Source of the DNA: CAYUIS01 sp964444825
Lineage (GTDB): Bacteria; Chloroflexota; Anaerolineae; B4-G1
DNA: 51,828 nucleotides
Direction: 5' to 3'
NCBI GenBank assembly: GCA_964444825.1
Contig: CAYUIS010000016.1
Location: forward strand, 1-51,828
Positions within the stretch are counted from its first letter, which is position 1; every line of letters begins with the position of its first letter. Made by a program: the position numbers and the translations under genes. The notes below the pieces were generated by a model. It was not told where the DNA came from and searched no databases. It saw only the letters and a program-made list of their open reading frames with translations. Positions 1-8,914 of this stretch are shown here, piece after piece.

Positions 1-1380
1 ATCAACGAGAGACTGCGCCAGCTTCCCAGTGTGGACAGGCTGCTCGGCGAAGAACCTGTTCAGGAACTGATCGTCGCGTATGGCCGCTCTCAGACCGTGG
101 AGGCCCTGCGCGCGGTCCTCGACACGGTGCGCGAGGAGGTAGGCGGCGGGGGCGGTGTGCCGGACAGCGGAGCGCTTCTGGCGCGCGCAGACGCTCACCT
201 GCACGAGCAACTGGCTCCCACACTGCGCCGGGTCATCAACGCCACTGGGGTCGTCATCCACACCAACCTGGGCCGGGCCCCGCTCTCAGCCGCCGCTCAA
301 GCGGCGATGACAGCAGTGGGCAAGGGCTACTCTACGTTGGAGTACGACCTTGACACCGGGCAGCGTGGCCACCGCACGGTGCACGCCGAGCGGCTGCTGT
401 CCCAACTGACGGGCGCTGAATCCGCCCTGGTGGTCAACAACAATGCCGGTGCAGTTCTCCTGGCATTGACTGGCCTGGCTTTAGGTCGAGGCGTCGTTAT
501 CTCACGGGGTCAACTGGTCGAGATCGGGGGCGGTTTCCGCATCCCCGCCGTGATGGCCCAGAGTGGCGCACGCCTGGAAGAGGTCGGCACGACCAACCGC
601 ACCCACTTGCGCGACTATAGCGCGGCCATCGCGGGTGATGAGAACATCGCGCTGCTTCTGCGTGCACATCACTCCAACTACCGGATCCTGGGCTTTACCA
701 CTGAGCCCGGACTGGATGAGCTGGTAACCCTGGGCGCGGAGTACGGCCTGCCGGTGATGGACGACCTGGGTAGCGGCGCGCTGCTGGATACCGCTCGCTA
801 TGGCCTGGCGCACGAGCCGATGGTCCAGGAGAGCGTCGCGGCAGGTGCAGCCGTGGTCTGCTTCAGCGGTGACAAACTGCTCGGCGGTCCACAGGCGGGC
901 ATCATCGTGGGTCAGACCGAATACGTGGAGCCACTCAAGCGTCATCCGCTGGCCCGCGCTCTGCGCGCCGACAAGCTGTGCCTGGCTGGCTTGCAGGCTA
1001 CACTGCTCCACTATGTTAGGGACGAGGCCACCACACACGTCCCCGTCTGGCGTATGATCGCCGCACCGGTCTCGGAGATCGAACGGCGGGCCCGCCGGTG
1101 GCGGCGCAAGCTACGCCGCGAGGGTGTCGCGGCCGAGATCGTCGACGCCCAATCGACCGTGGGCGGGGGTAGCCTGCCGGGCGAGACGTTGCCGACCCGG
1201 GTGGTTGCCCTGTCGGTTCCACATCCCGATCAACTGGCGGCCGCACTGCGAGCCGCTGACCCGCCCGTCATCACCCGGATTGAGGAAGATCGACTCCTGC
1301 TCGACCCGAGGACCGTCCTGCCAGAGGAGGAACGAGAGCTACTCATAGCCATCGTAGAGGCAGAAAAAGGGAGAACATGA
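1..1380 (+). CDS. selA: L-seryl-tRNA(Sec) selenium transferase (5' end cut by window)
   Basis: SelA is the PLP enzyme that converts seryl-tRNA(Sec) to selenocysteinyl-tRNA(Sec) using selenophosphate. The frame is open from the first base, and the first residues (NERLRQLPSVDRLL) are the normal SelA N-terminus. The true start therefore lies just upstream; the GTG at 31 is internal. The PLP-lysine motif FSGDKLLGGPQAG is present, with the lysine codon at 874-876. About 459 residues are visible, close to full length. It overlaps the next gene by ATGA (1377-1380), so the two are probably co-translated. The presence of SelA implies that the organism makes selenoproteins, but no selB, selC or selD lies in this window. 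Confidence 0.95.
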   Translation: MNERLRQLPSVDRLLGEEPVQELIVAYGRSQTVEALRAVLDTVREEVGGGGGVPDSGALLARADAHLHEQLAPTLRRVINATGVVIHTNLGRAPLSAAAQAAMTAVGKGYSTLEYDLDTGQRGHRTVHAERLLSQLTGAESALVVNNNAGAVLLALTGLALGRGVVISRGQLVEIGGGFRIPAVMAQSGARLEEVGTTNRTHLRDYSAAIAGDENIALLLRAHHSNYRILGFTTEPGLDELVTLGAEYGLPVMDDLGSGALLDTARYGLAHEPMVQESVAAGAAVVCFSGDKLLGGPQAGIIVGQTEYVEPLKRHPLARALRADKLCLAGLQATLLHYVRDEATTHVPVWRMIAAPVSEIERRARRWRRKLRREGVAAEIVDAQSTVGGGSLPGETLPTRVVALSVPHPDQLAAALRAADPPVITRIEEDRLLLDPRTVLPEEERELLIAIVEAEKGRT

Positions 1381-2603
1381 AACAAGACCTGGACCACCTT
1401 ATGGAGCAGCGAGGGCTGGAAGCAGTCATCATCTCGGGAAAGACGCACGGTAATCCAGCCATGGTCTATATGACGAACGGCGCGGAGGTCTCGGGCGGGT
1501 TGGTGCTCAAAAAGCGCGGTGCGGAGCCCATTCTCCTGTGTTCACCCATCGAGCGCGAGGGAGCCGCCGCCAGCGGCCTCAGGGTCGTGAACATGAGCAA
1601 GTACGACTATGTCAGCATCCTGCGCCAGACCGGTGACCAACTGGCGGCTACCGTCGAGCTGTATCGGCGGATGTTTGCCGATCTGGACGTAGGCGGTCGA
1701 GTGGGCTTCTATGGGATGGAGGACCCGGGTCGCGCCTGGATGCTGCTCGACGCACTGAACACCCAGCTTGAGACCATTGAGGTCTATGGTGATTTCGACG
1801 TGACCGTGATCGATGCCGCCCGCGCCACCAAGGACGGAGCCGAGGCTGAGCGCATCCGGGAGATAGGCCGGCGCACCTGTGAAATCGTAGACCGCACCAT
1901 CGAGTTCCTCAAGTCGCACCAGGTCAGGGAAGAGATGTTGATCCAGGCCGACTCCAGGCCGCTGACCATCGGGCGAGTGCACGAAGAGATCAATCGATTC
2001 ATCGCCGAACAGCGATTGGAGGATCCCCACGGCTTTATCTTTGCCATCGGCCGTGATGCAGGTGTCCCTCACAGCAAAGGCAGTCCCCAGGATCTGCTCG
2101 CGTTGGGCAAGACCATCGTCTATGACATCTTCCCCTGCGAGGCTGGCGGTGGCTACTTTTTTGATATGACGCGCACCTTCTGCCTGGGCTATGCCTCACC
2201 AGAGGTGGAAAAAGCCTACCAGGACGTGTACGACTGCACCGAGAAGCTGATTGGCGCCTACGAGGTAGGGACAGAAGCGCGGCGCTACCAGCAGATGACG
2301 TGCGAGTTCTTCGAGGACCGGGGCCACCCGACCGTCGCCAGCAACACCAAGACCGAGGAGGGGTACGTCCACAGTGTGGGTCACGGACTCGGCCTGGCGG
2401 TCCACGAGGAGCCACGCTTCTCCGACGTACCCTCAAACACCGACGTGCTCAAACCCGGTCACGTCTTTACCGTCGAGCCCGGATTGTATTACCCGGAGCG
2501 GGGCTATGGTATCCGGATCGAGGACGTCATCTGGATCGCCCCCGACGGCGCCATCCACAATCTGACCGACTTTTCAAAGGAATTGGTGATTGACGTATCA
2601 TGA
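1377..2603 (+). CDS. M24 family metallopeptidase (Xaa-Pro aminopeptidase-like)
   Basis: A 408-residue creatinase-like N-terminal domain plus pita-bread M24 catalytic domain. The five metal ligands of the family can be read in order: Asp in YDIFP, Asp in FFDMTRTF, His in VGHGLGLAVHEEP, Glu in TVEPGLYY and Glu in IRIEDVIW. Members remove the N-terminal residue before proline or cleave X-Pro dipeptides, usually in the cytoplasm with Mn or Co. It overlaps selA upstream and tsaD downstream by 4 bases each, so the three form a coupled unit. Substrate choice between aminopeptidase P and prolidase cannot be decided from sequence alone. Confidence 0.88.
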   Translation: MKQDLDHLMEQRGLEAVIISGKTHGNPAMVYMTNGAEVSGGLVLKKRGAEPILLCSPIEREGAAASGLRVVNMSKYDYVSILRQTGDQLAATVELYRRMFADLDVGGRVGFYGMEDPGRAWMLLDALNTQLETIEVYGDFDVTVIDAARATKDGAEAERIREIGRRTCEIVDRTIEFLKSHQVREEMLIQADSRPLTIGRVHEEINRFIAEQRLEDPHGFIFAIGRDAGVPHSKGSPQDLLALGKTIVYDIFPCEAGGGYFFDMTRTFCLGYASPEVEKAYQDVYDCTEKLIGAYEVGTEARRYQQMTCEFFEDRGHPTVASNTKTEEGYVHSVGHGLGLAVHEEPRFSDVPSNTDVLKPGHVFTVEPGLYYPERGYGIRIEDVIWIAPDGAIHNLTDFSKELVIDVS

Positions 2604-3640
2604 CTCGGATTCTTGCCATTGAGACATCCTGCGACGAGACCGCCGCCGCGATAGTCGAGAACGGCCAGATCATTCTCTCGAATATCGTCGCTTCCCAGGT
2701 GGAACTGCACGCCCGCTACGGCGGGGTCTTTCCGGAGATCGCCTCCCGCGCTCACATCGAAGCGATTGTGCCGGTAATTGAACAGGCAATGCGGGAAGCC
2801 CATCTCGGATTCAGCGATCTGGATGGACTGGCTGTGACTCACGGGCCAGGGCTGGCCGGGTCGCTCTTGGTGGGGGTCAACACCGCCAAGGGGCTCGCAT
2901 TGGGTCGCGATCTGCCGCTGCTGGGGATCAACCACCTGGAGGCGCACATCTACGCTCACTGGCTACAAGCAGAAGAGGAAGAGCAGCAGGATCCGGAGAA
3001 TCAGAAACAGGCTGCGGGCGACCTGGAATTCCCCCTGCTGGCCCTGATCGTCTCGGGTGGACATACCGAGCTGATCCTGATGAAGGAACACGGACAGTAC
3101 CAACGCCTGGGCGGCACCCTTGACGACGCTGGCGGCGAAGCGTTCGACAAGGTGGGACGCCTGCTGGGCCTCCCCTATCCTGGTGGGCCATCGATTCAAG
3201 AGGCGGCGCGAGACGGAAACCCAAAGGCATTTCGCTTTCCCCGCGCGTGGCTCGATAATAGCTACGACTTTAGTTTCAGCGGCCTCAAGACAGCGGTGCT
3301 GCGCGTGGTCGAGAGCTATAGCGACGCACCCGGCGGCCGCCTGTTGTCCGACCTGGCAGCCAGCTTTCAACTGGCAGTCATCGACGTGCTGTCTGCCAAG
3401 GCGACCCAGGCCGCCGAGGAGTTCCACGCGACCGCCCTGCTGCTGTGTGGGGGCGTCTCAGCCAACGAATCGCTGCGCGCCACGACGATCGAACGGGCCA
3501 GCGTCCCGGTCTACTATCCACCACCGGCGCTGTGCACCGACAACGCCGCGATGGTCGGTGCTTGCGCCTATCGGCGGTTCATCGCCGGTGAACGAGCCGC
3601 CTGGGATCTTGACGTTATCCCGAGCCTCAGGCTTGTCTAG
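2600..3640 (+). CDS. tsaD: tRNA N6-threonylcarbamoyladenosine transferase TsaD
   Basis: TsaD transfers threonylcarbamoyl to A37 of ANN-decoding tRNAs with TsaB and TsaE. The 346-residue protein has the ASKHA fold motifs IETSCDETAAA at the N-terminus, the metal-binding HxxxH at H112/H116 (HLEAHIYAH), LIVSGGHTEL, and the late CTDNAAMVG motif. A Glu/Gln-rich insertion of roughly 20 residues (about 123-145, EEEEQQDPENQ) sits between the HxxxH helix and the SGGHTEL strand; it looks like a lineage-specific loop. The start overlaps the peptidase stop (ATGA), with no TsaB or TsaE gene nearby. Confidence 0.95.
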   Translation: MTRILAIETSCDETAAAIVENGQIILSNIVASQVELHARYGGVFPEIASRAHIEAIVPVIEQAMREAHLGFSDLDGLAVTHGPGLAGSLLVGVNTAKGLALGRDLPLLGINHLEAHIYAHWLQAEEEEQQDPENQKQAAGDLEFPLLALIVSGGHTELILMKEHGQYQRLGGTLDDAGGEAFDKVGRLLGLPYPGGPSIQEAARDGNPKAFRFPRAWLDNSYDFSFSGLKTAVLRVVESYSDAPGGRLLSDLAASFQLAVIDVLSAKATQAAEEFHATALLLCGGVSANESLRATTIERASVPVYYPPPALCTDNAAMVGACAYRRFIAGERAAWDLDVIPSLRLV

Positions 3641-3682
3641 GCCAACGATGCCCGCCAGGACGAATCCGTCCCTTCCGCCTTC

Positions 3683-3732
3683 GGACCGCGAGCATCCTTG
3701 CTCGCACGGACCGCGAGCATCCTTGCTCGCAC
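3683..3732. repeat. Tandem pair of 25-bp hairpin repeats
   Basis: Two exact, head-to-tail 25-bp units occupy 3683-3707 and 3708-3732. Each contains a perfect inverted repeat, GCGAGCA and TGCTCGC, around a TCCT loop, so two identical hairpins stand side by side in the 167-bp gap between tsaD and sppA. Such REP-like palindromes are usually dispersed, non-autonomous elements. They could act as a weak terminator or mRNA stabiliser after tsaD, though no T-tract follows. No further copy was noticed in this window. Confidence 0.8.
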
Positions 3733-3807
3733 CATTTCTCGAACAGGCCAGCCACCGCCCCACCCTGACCGATTGCCCGAACTACCGGCGATTATGGAAA
3801 CGATAGA

Positions 3808-5586
3808 ATGAGAGCACGCGACATCCTGCGCAATACCATATTGACGACCCGCAACTGTCTGCGCTCCTTACGCCGCAAGGGACTGGACACTATCGTGCTA
3901 CCCATCCACGGCGCCTACCCGGAGCTACCAGCCCAGCAGGACCGGCTACCGTTTCCCCTTAATCTCCTGCCGCTCTTTCCCAGTCCGGTGAGCCTGGTAG
4001 ATGCACGCAACATGGTAGAGATGATCGGCCAGGACAAACGTGTTCGCACTGTCGTGTTTCGCTTTGGCGAGCTCCAGGCCGGGCTGAGCACGCTCCACAG
4101 TCTGCGGCGCTTGATGCTCGACCTGCGCGCCCAGGGAAAGCGCACCATTGCCTGGCTACCTACGGCAGACACGGGCGACTACTACCTGGCCTCAGCCTGC
4201 AACGAGATTCTCCTCCCCTGCAGCGGGCATCTGTCTGTGCTGGGAGTGCGGGTCGAGTCGGTGTTTCTCAAGGATACGCTGGCGATAGCAGGGATCGAGG
4301 CCGATTTCGAGGCCATCGCCGAGTACAAGGTCGCGCCTGATACGTTCCGTCGCTCGACGATGAGCGAGCCGCACCGGGAGATGTTGGACGATCTACTCGA
4401 CTCTCTCTTCGACGAAGTGATCATCACCATCGCCGAGGCGCGGGGACTCGACACCGCTCGTGTGCGAGACCTGATCGACGCGATGCCCCTCTCGGCCGCC
4501 GAGGCGCTCGATGTGGGTTTGGTCGATGCGGTGCTGTATGAGGACGAATTGGCTGCCTACATCTCCTCCGATGGGCAGCGATCCTCGCAGTCTGCCGGCA
4601 AGCCAGAACGCCAGACCAAGCCACACAAGGAAAGCTTTGCGCCGCTAACCTGGGACCAGGCCTCGCGGTGGCTCCGCAGGCCAGTCAGGTGGACCACACG
4701 CCAGCGGATCGGCGTGGTTTCGCTGGAAGGAACGATCGTCCCAGGCATCAGCCGCCGAGTGCCGGTGCCGCTGCCGATACCCGTGCCACTCCCTTTTGTG
4801 CAAGTCCAGGCCGGAGCGGAGACGATAGCTCAGACACTGCGTCTCGCCGAGTCAGACGAAGGTATCGCCGCCGTCATTTTTCACGTCGAGACACCCGGCG
4901 GCTCCGCCCTCGCCTCCGACCTGATCTGGCGCGAGGTGCGGCGGCTGCGCGAACGCAAGCCGGTGGTCGTGTTGATGGGCCGACAAGCCGCATCAGGAGG
5001 CTATTACGTCTCGACGCCCGCCAACTGCATTGTCGCCCGCCCGAGCACATTGACCGGCTCCATCGGGATCTGGGGCGGTAAATTCGCGTTTACGGGCCTG
5101 TACAGAAAACTGGGTATAGGGCGGGAGGCGGTGCAACGGGGTGCGATGGCCGGTATATACTCGGAAACCACCCCCTTCAGTGATCGCGAGCGCGAACGGA
5201 TACGCCGAGATTTGACAGAAAGCTATGCCCGCTTCAAATCACGGGTAGCGGAAGGACGCGGAATGACGGACGAACGGGTGGATGCAGTCGCCCGGGGACG
5301 GCTGTGGACCGGTTCTCAGGCGCGGGAGGTCGGCCTGGTGGATGAATTGGGTGGCTTTGACAGGGCCTTGGCTATCGCAAAAGAGCTGGCTGGCCTCGAT
5401 CCACAGCGCGAATACACCGTTGTGCGCATACGCACCCCTCGCCACGCGCGCCTCCCAACTCCCTTTCCGCAGACCCCAGAGAGCGACCCAGATCAAGGGT
5501 TCGGCGCTATGGTCTCTACCCTTCAGAGTATGGGCCGGGAGCGAGTCTGGGCACTTGCTCCCTGGACAGTACACGTGCGTACCTAG
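3808..5586 (+). CDS. sppA: Signal peptide peptidase SppA, two-domain (67K) type, peptidase S49
   Basis: A 592-residue protein with tandem S49 (ClpP-fold) domains, roughly residues 20-260 and 300-545, like E. coli SppA. The catalytic lysine is supplied by the first domain (K174, in AEYKVAPDTFRR) and the serine by the second (S396, in ASGGYY), matching the Lys/Ser dyad of long SppA enzymes. The family digests signal peptides left in the membrane. Unusually, the N-terminus (RARDILRNTILTTRNC...) is basic/polar with no clear membrane anchor, so this form may be peripheral or soluble. It begins 167 bp after tsaD and ends 11 bp before the AI-2E/GNAT gene. Confidence 0.9.
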   Translation: MRARDILRNTILTTRNCLRSLRRKGLDTIVLPIHGAYPELPAQQDRLPFPLNLLPLFPSPVSLVDARNMVEMIGQDKRVRTVVFRFGELQAGLSTLHSLRRLMLDLRAQGKRTIAWLPTADTGDYYLASACNEILLPCSGHLSVLGVRVESVFLKDTLAIAGIEADFEAIAEYKVAPDTFRRSTMSEPHREMLDDLLDSLFDEVIITIAEARGLDTARVRDLIDAMPLSAAEALDVGLVDAVLYEDELAAYISSDGQRSSQSAGKPERQTKPHKESFAPLTWDQASRWLRRPVRWTTRQRIGVVSLEGTIVPGISRRVPVPLPIPVPLPFVQVQAGAETIAQTLRLAESDEGIAAVIFHVETPGGSALASDLIWREVRRLRERKPVVVLMGRQAASGGYYVSTPANCIVARPSTLTGSIGIWGGKFAFTGLYRKLGIGREAVQRGAMAGIYSETTPFSDRERERIRRDLTESYARFKSRVAEGRGMTDERVDAVARGRLWTGSQAREVGLVDELGGFDRALAIAKELAGLDPQREYTVVRIRTPRHARLPTPFPQTPESDPDQGFGAMVSTLQSMGRERVWALAPWTVHVRT

Positions 5587-5597
5587 GAGTTGACCGT

Positions 5598-7682
5598 ATG
5601 AGCGAACCAGTACCCCGATGGAGCCCCTTCACGAAACGTGCCATCACACTGATCATCCTGTTGCTGGTAGCGCTGGTGGCCTACCGTTTTCGCAGTGTCC
5701 TGCCACCCGTGATGATCGCGCTGCTACTGGCCTTTATTCTCAATCCCGTCGCCGGTTTCCTGACTCGCCGCCTGCGTATCCCACGCGGACTAGCCACTGC
5801 CCTCGTGTTCCTCTCGCTCATCCTGGCTATGCTAGCGGTGATCGCTGCGCCGGTGAGCGCCGTCCCAAGCATCGCGCGGTTTGTACGTTCCACACAGTTC
5901 GACACCATCCGCATCATAAACAGCGTAGGCGCCTTCTTTGAACAGCCCCTGGCGATTGGGGACTATTCGTTGGACTTGAGCAGTATCTACCAGGAACTCA
6001 GCGCCATGCTGACATCCTTCGTGCGTTCCGTCGCTGAGGGGACGCTCGATGCCGTGGTCAACATCGCCTCCGGGGCCTTCTGGCTGATATCTATACTCAT
6101 TGGAAGCTTCTATTTGGTCAAGGACGCCGAAAGGCTCTCTGAGCGGCTCGACAATCTGGCCCCTCCCGGCTATCGGGACGACTTTGTACGCCTGCGGCTA
6201 CAGATCGGGGATGTGTGGAACGCGTTTCTGCGCGGTCAATTGCTGTTGAGCGTGGCAATGGCAATTATGACTACCGTGACATGCTGGATCTTTGGTCTAT
6301 CCTACGCTGGGGTGCTAGGACTGTTGGCAGGATTGATGGAAGTCGTGCCCAACCTCGGCCCGATCATCGCGGCGATACCGGCAGTATTGGTGGCGCTATT
6401 CCAGGATACCACGCTGTTCGGGCTAAGCAGTTTCTGGTATGCCGTACTCATCGCCGGCCTATACATCCTAATTCAGCAGATTGAGAACAACTTTCTTGTA
6501 CCCCGTATCCTGGGACGCAGCCTGGATCTGCACCCCCTCGTCGTCCTTGTCGGCGTCATCGTCGGCGGCAGTATGGGTGGCATCCTGGGAATCCTGCTCG
6601 CCGCGCCAGTTTTGGCGACGCTGCGCGTGATCGGCTACTATGTCTTCTGCCGCCTGTACGATCGCGACCCCTTCATCGAGCGGGAAGGCGAGGTGGAAGA
6701 GCACGGGCCGTCCCTGATCGAGCGGGTGTGGCGTGCAGCCTGGTGTCGCCTGCAAGCGGCGGTAGAACGGCAAAGACCGCGCAGAACACCAGCCCAAATC
6801 CGTCCGGCTCGGATAAAGGACAGACCAGCCATAGAAGCCATTTGCGCCCAGTTGGGTGAGGACTATATCCCCGACACGTGGGAGGAATGGGTGTCCGATC
6901 CTCACGGCCATCTTGTCGTCGCGGAACTGGGGAGACAGGTCGTTGGAATCGGAAAACTCACCCGCCTCTCCGACAGCGAGTGGTGGCTGGAGGGCCTGCG
7001 CGTGGACCCGACCCACCATCGACAGGGAATCGCCAGACGGTTGCAGGCCCACCTGCTGGAAAAGGCAAGTCAGGTCGGGCGCGGCGCGCTCCGATTTGGC
7101 ACCCATTCGAGCAACGAGCCGATTCACCACCTCGCGGCGTGTGATGGCTTCCGGCACGTGGCCACCTTTCAGCGCTACCGCGCTGACCCGCTCTCTGCAG
7201 CCCAAGGAGCTCCGCTGCTGCGCCCATTGACCGAGAACGACCTCCCAGCCGCGTGGGCACTGACAAACCGCTCCCCACGCTACCAGGCCGCCAGCGGGCT
7301 ATATGAGGACCGTTGGACGTGGAGAGACCTGACCGAAGAGCGACTGGCGCACCACCTCCAGGCAGGCGAGGTCTGGGGACTGGCTGCCTCCGATGGAGAG
7401 GCTCTGTCCGCCATAGCCCTGACCTACCAGACAGGCGAGGACAAGCTCCACATCGCCTACGTAGACGGAGCGACAGACACGGCATTGATCGAGATTCTGC
7501 GAGGCCTGCGCGGAATGGCCGCGGCACAAGCTCGATCCGAGATACGCATCAAAAACGTCGATGAATCCTCATTAATCACCGCTCTAGGCTTAGCTGGCTA
7601 CGAACCCCACCGAGACGAGGACCTCTGGATCTTTGAGCTTCAGCTTCAGCCTGAGCCTCCCAGCGAGCTAGAGGCACAATGA
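5598..7682 (+). CDS. AI-2E family permease fused to GNAT acetyltransferase domains
   Basis: Residues about 15-355 form an AI-2E/PerM family membrane domain. Hydrophobic segments lie near 15-50, 65-90, 155-175, 210-265 and 275-345, with the family stretch GLMEVVPNLGPIIAAIPA. After a charged linker (360-400), residues 401-530 form a GNAT domain with the acetyl-CoA loop RVDPTHHRQGIARRL. Residues 540-685 look like a second, degenerate GNAT half without a clear pyrophosphate loop. A Shine-Dalgarno AGGAG precedes the ATG, and the end overlaps the flavoprotein gene (ATGA). Permeases of this family export small molecules or ions; the GNAT part presumably acetylates something on the cytoplasmic side. 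The substrate is unknown. Confidence 0.88.
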   Translation: MSEPVPRWSPFTKRAITLIILLLVALVAYRFRSVLPPVMIALLLAFILNPVAGFLTRRLRIPRGLATALVFLSLILAMLAVIAAPVSAVPSIARFVRSTQFDTIRIINSVGAFFEQPLAIGDYSLDLSSIYQELSAMLTSFVRSVAEGTLDAVVNIASGAFWLISILIGSFYLVKDAERLSERLDNLAPPGYRDDFVRLRLQIGDVWNAFLRGQLLLSVAMAIMTTVTCWIFGLSYAGVLGLLAGLMEVVPNLGPIIAAIPAVLVALFQDTTLFGLSSFWYAVLIAGLYILIQQIENNFLVPRILGRSLDLHPLVVLVGVIVGGSMGGILGILLAAPVLATLRVIGYYVFCRLYDRDPFIEREGEVEEHGPSLIERVWRAAWCRLQAAVERQRPRRTPAQIRPARIKDRPAIEAICAQLGEDYIPDTWEEWVSDPHGHLVVAELGRQVVGIGKLTRLSDSEWWLEGLRVDPTHHRQGIARRLQAHLLEKASQVGRGALRFGTHSSNEPIHHLAACDGFRHVATFQRYRADPLSAAQGAPLLRPLTENDLPAAWALTNRSPRYQAASGLYEDRWTWRDLTEERLAHHLQAGEVWGLAASDGEALSAIALTYQTGEDKLHIAYVDGATDTALIEILRGLRGMAAAQARSEIRIKNVDESSLITALGLAGYEPHRDEDLWIFELQLQPEPPSELEAQ

Positions 7683-8860
7683 AGGCAGACGTTGCCATCA
7701 TAGGGGCTGGGCCGGCCGGCTCGATTGTTGCCCAGCGCCTGGCCGCCGCCGGTGTTCAGGTTGTGCTCCTTGAGCGCGCCGCGTTCCCGCGTGACAAACC
7801 CTGCGGAGATGGCGTCACCACCAAGGGACTGAATATCCTGAACCGGGTCGGCCTGGGCGAATGGGCCTCCCAGTTTCTGGCGCCGGAAATAGGCCGGATG
7901 AGCTCACCCAACGGCCAAACCCTCGATATGAGCCTGAAGACAGACGGCTATTGCTACGGCCGGACCATACCCCGGCGACTGCTCGACGACCAGTTGGCAA
8001 GGGTAGCGACGGAAGCGGGAGCCCGTCTAGTGGAGGGCACTCGGGCCTGGATGGTGGAGCGATCAAATGGCGCCCAACCCCTCGTCACCGCCGGCGCACT
8101 GAGGGTAACCGCCGAAATGGTGATCCTGGCCGACGGAAGTCACGCCCCGGTCACGCGACGACTGGGACTGGCACACGGGCCACCCGAGATTTTGGCGATA
8201 CGACAGTACCTTGCCGGAGACACGGGCCCCGCCGAACGCCTCGAGATTCATTTCCGACGCAACCTCCTACCTGGCTATGCCTGGGTATTCCCTATCGGTG
8301 AGGGCCGGGTCAACGTGGGCATAGGCACCCATATCCAGCGCGTGCGCCGGGGGGAGGTCCCACTGCGGGAGGCGCTGAGCCGCTTCGCAGCCGATCCCAC
8401 AGCTACACAGGAAAGACTGGCACAGGCGGAGCCGCTCGGTTCGATGCGTAGCCATCCGCTGCGCACACGGCTAGGCGCTACCCGCACCCACGCCGAGCGG
8501 ATCTTGGTGGCTGGCGACGCGGCAGGGCTAGTGAGCCCTCTATCCGGAGAGGGTATCGCCCCAGCGATGGAGAGCGGTCTGCTGGCGGCCAGCCACGTGC
8601 TAAGCGCTTTCGAGACGGGTGACTTTTCGGCGTCAGCCCTATCTGCCTATAGCCACGCCTTGGAGTCTCGCTACGGGGCCGATCAACGAGCAGCCCGAGT
8701 CCTACGTGTGCTGTTGAGCGTCCCGGGCCTGGTCGGCAGGGTCTTTTCCCGGCTGCAGCAGGACAAAGAGCTGGCTCTATTGATCGGCTTTATAATCATC
8801 GGCCACAAGTCACCGCGTCTGGCGCTACAACCGACGACATTGGTCCGCCTGCTGGCCTGA
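7679..8860 (+). CDS. Geranylgeranyl reductase family FAD-dependent oxidoreductase
   Basis: A 393-residue flavoprotein with an N-terminal FAD dinucleotide fold (IIGAGPAGSIVAQRLAAAG), the family signature PRDKPCGDGVTTKGL near residue 40, and the second FAD motif VAGDAAGLVSPLSGEGI near residue 280. Family members reduce isoprenoid double bonds (geranylgeranyl groups of quinones, chlorophylls or lipids) or hydroxylate quinone precursors. The start overlaps the upstream AI-2E/GNAT stop by 4 bases. A menaquinone or lipid side-chain reductase role is plausible but not shown by neighbours. Confidence 0.85.
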   Translation: MKADVAIIGAGPAGSIVAQRLAAAGVQVVLLERAAFPRDKPCGDGVTTKGLNILNRVGLGEWASQFLAPEIGRMSSPNGQTLDMSLKTDGYCYGRTIPRRLLDDQLARVATEAGARLVEGTRAWMVERSNGAQPLVTAGALRVTAEMVILADGSHAPVTRRLGLAHGPPEILAIRQYLAGDTGPAERLEIHFRRNLLPGYAWVFPIGEGRVNVGIGTHIQRVRRGEVPLREALSRFAADPTATQERLAQAEPLGSMRSHPLRTRLGATRTHAERILVAGDAAGLVSPLSGEGIAPAMESGLLAASHVLSAFETGDFSASALSAYSHALESRYGADQRAARVLRVLLSVPGLVGRVFSRLQQDKELALLIGFIIIGHKSPRLALQPTTLVRLLA

Positions 8861-8914
8861 CTATGCGGCTGCAGCCCACACACCATACGTTAACATTTAG
8901 GAGGATGATCCAAT

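Noticed and set aside
1..1380. Selenoprotein genes or SECIS elements in the window, prompted by selA
   Set aside because: No gene here is interrupted by an in-frame TGA at a known selenocysteine position, and no convincing SECIS hairpin was seen.
3683..3732. Possible CRISPR fragment
   Set aside because: The two repeat units are directly adjacent with no spacer, and no cas gene is nearby.
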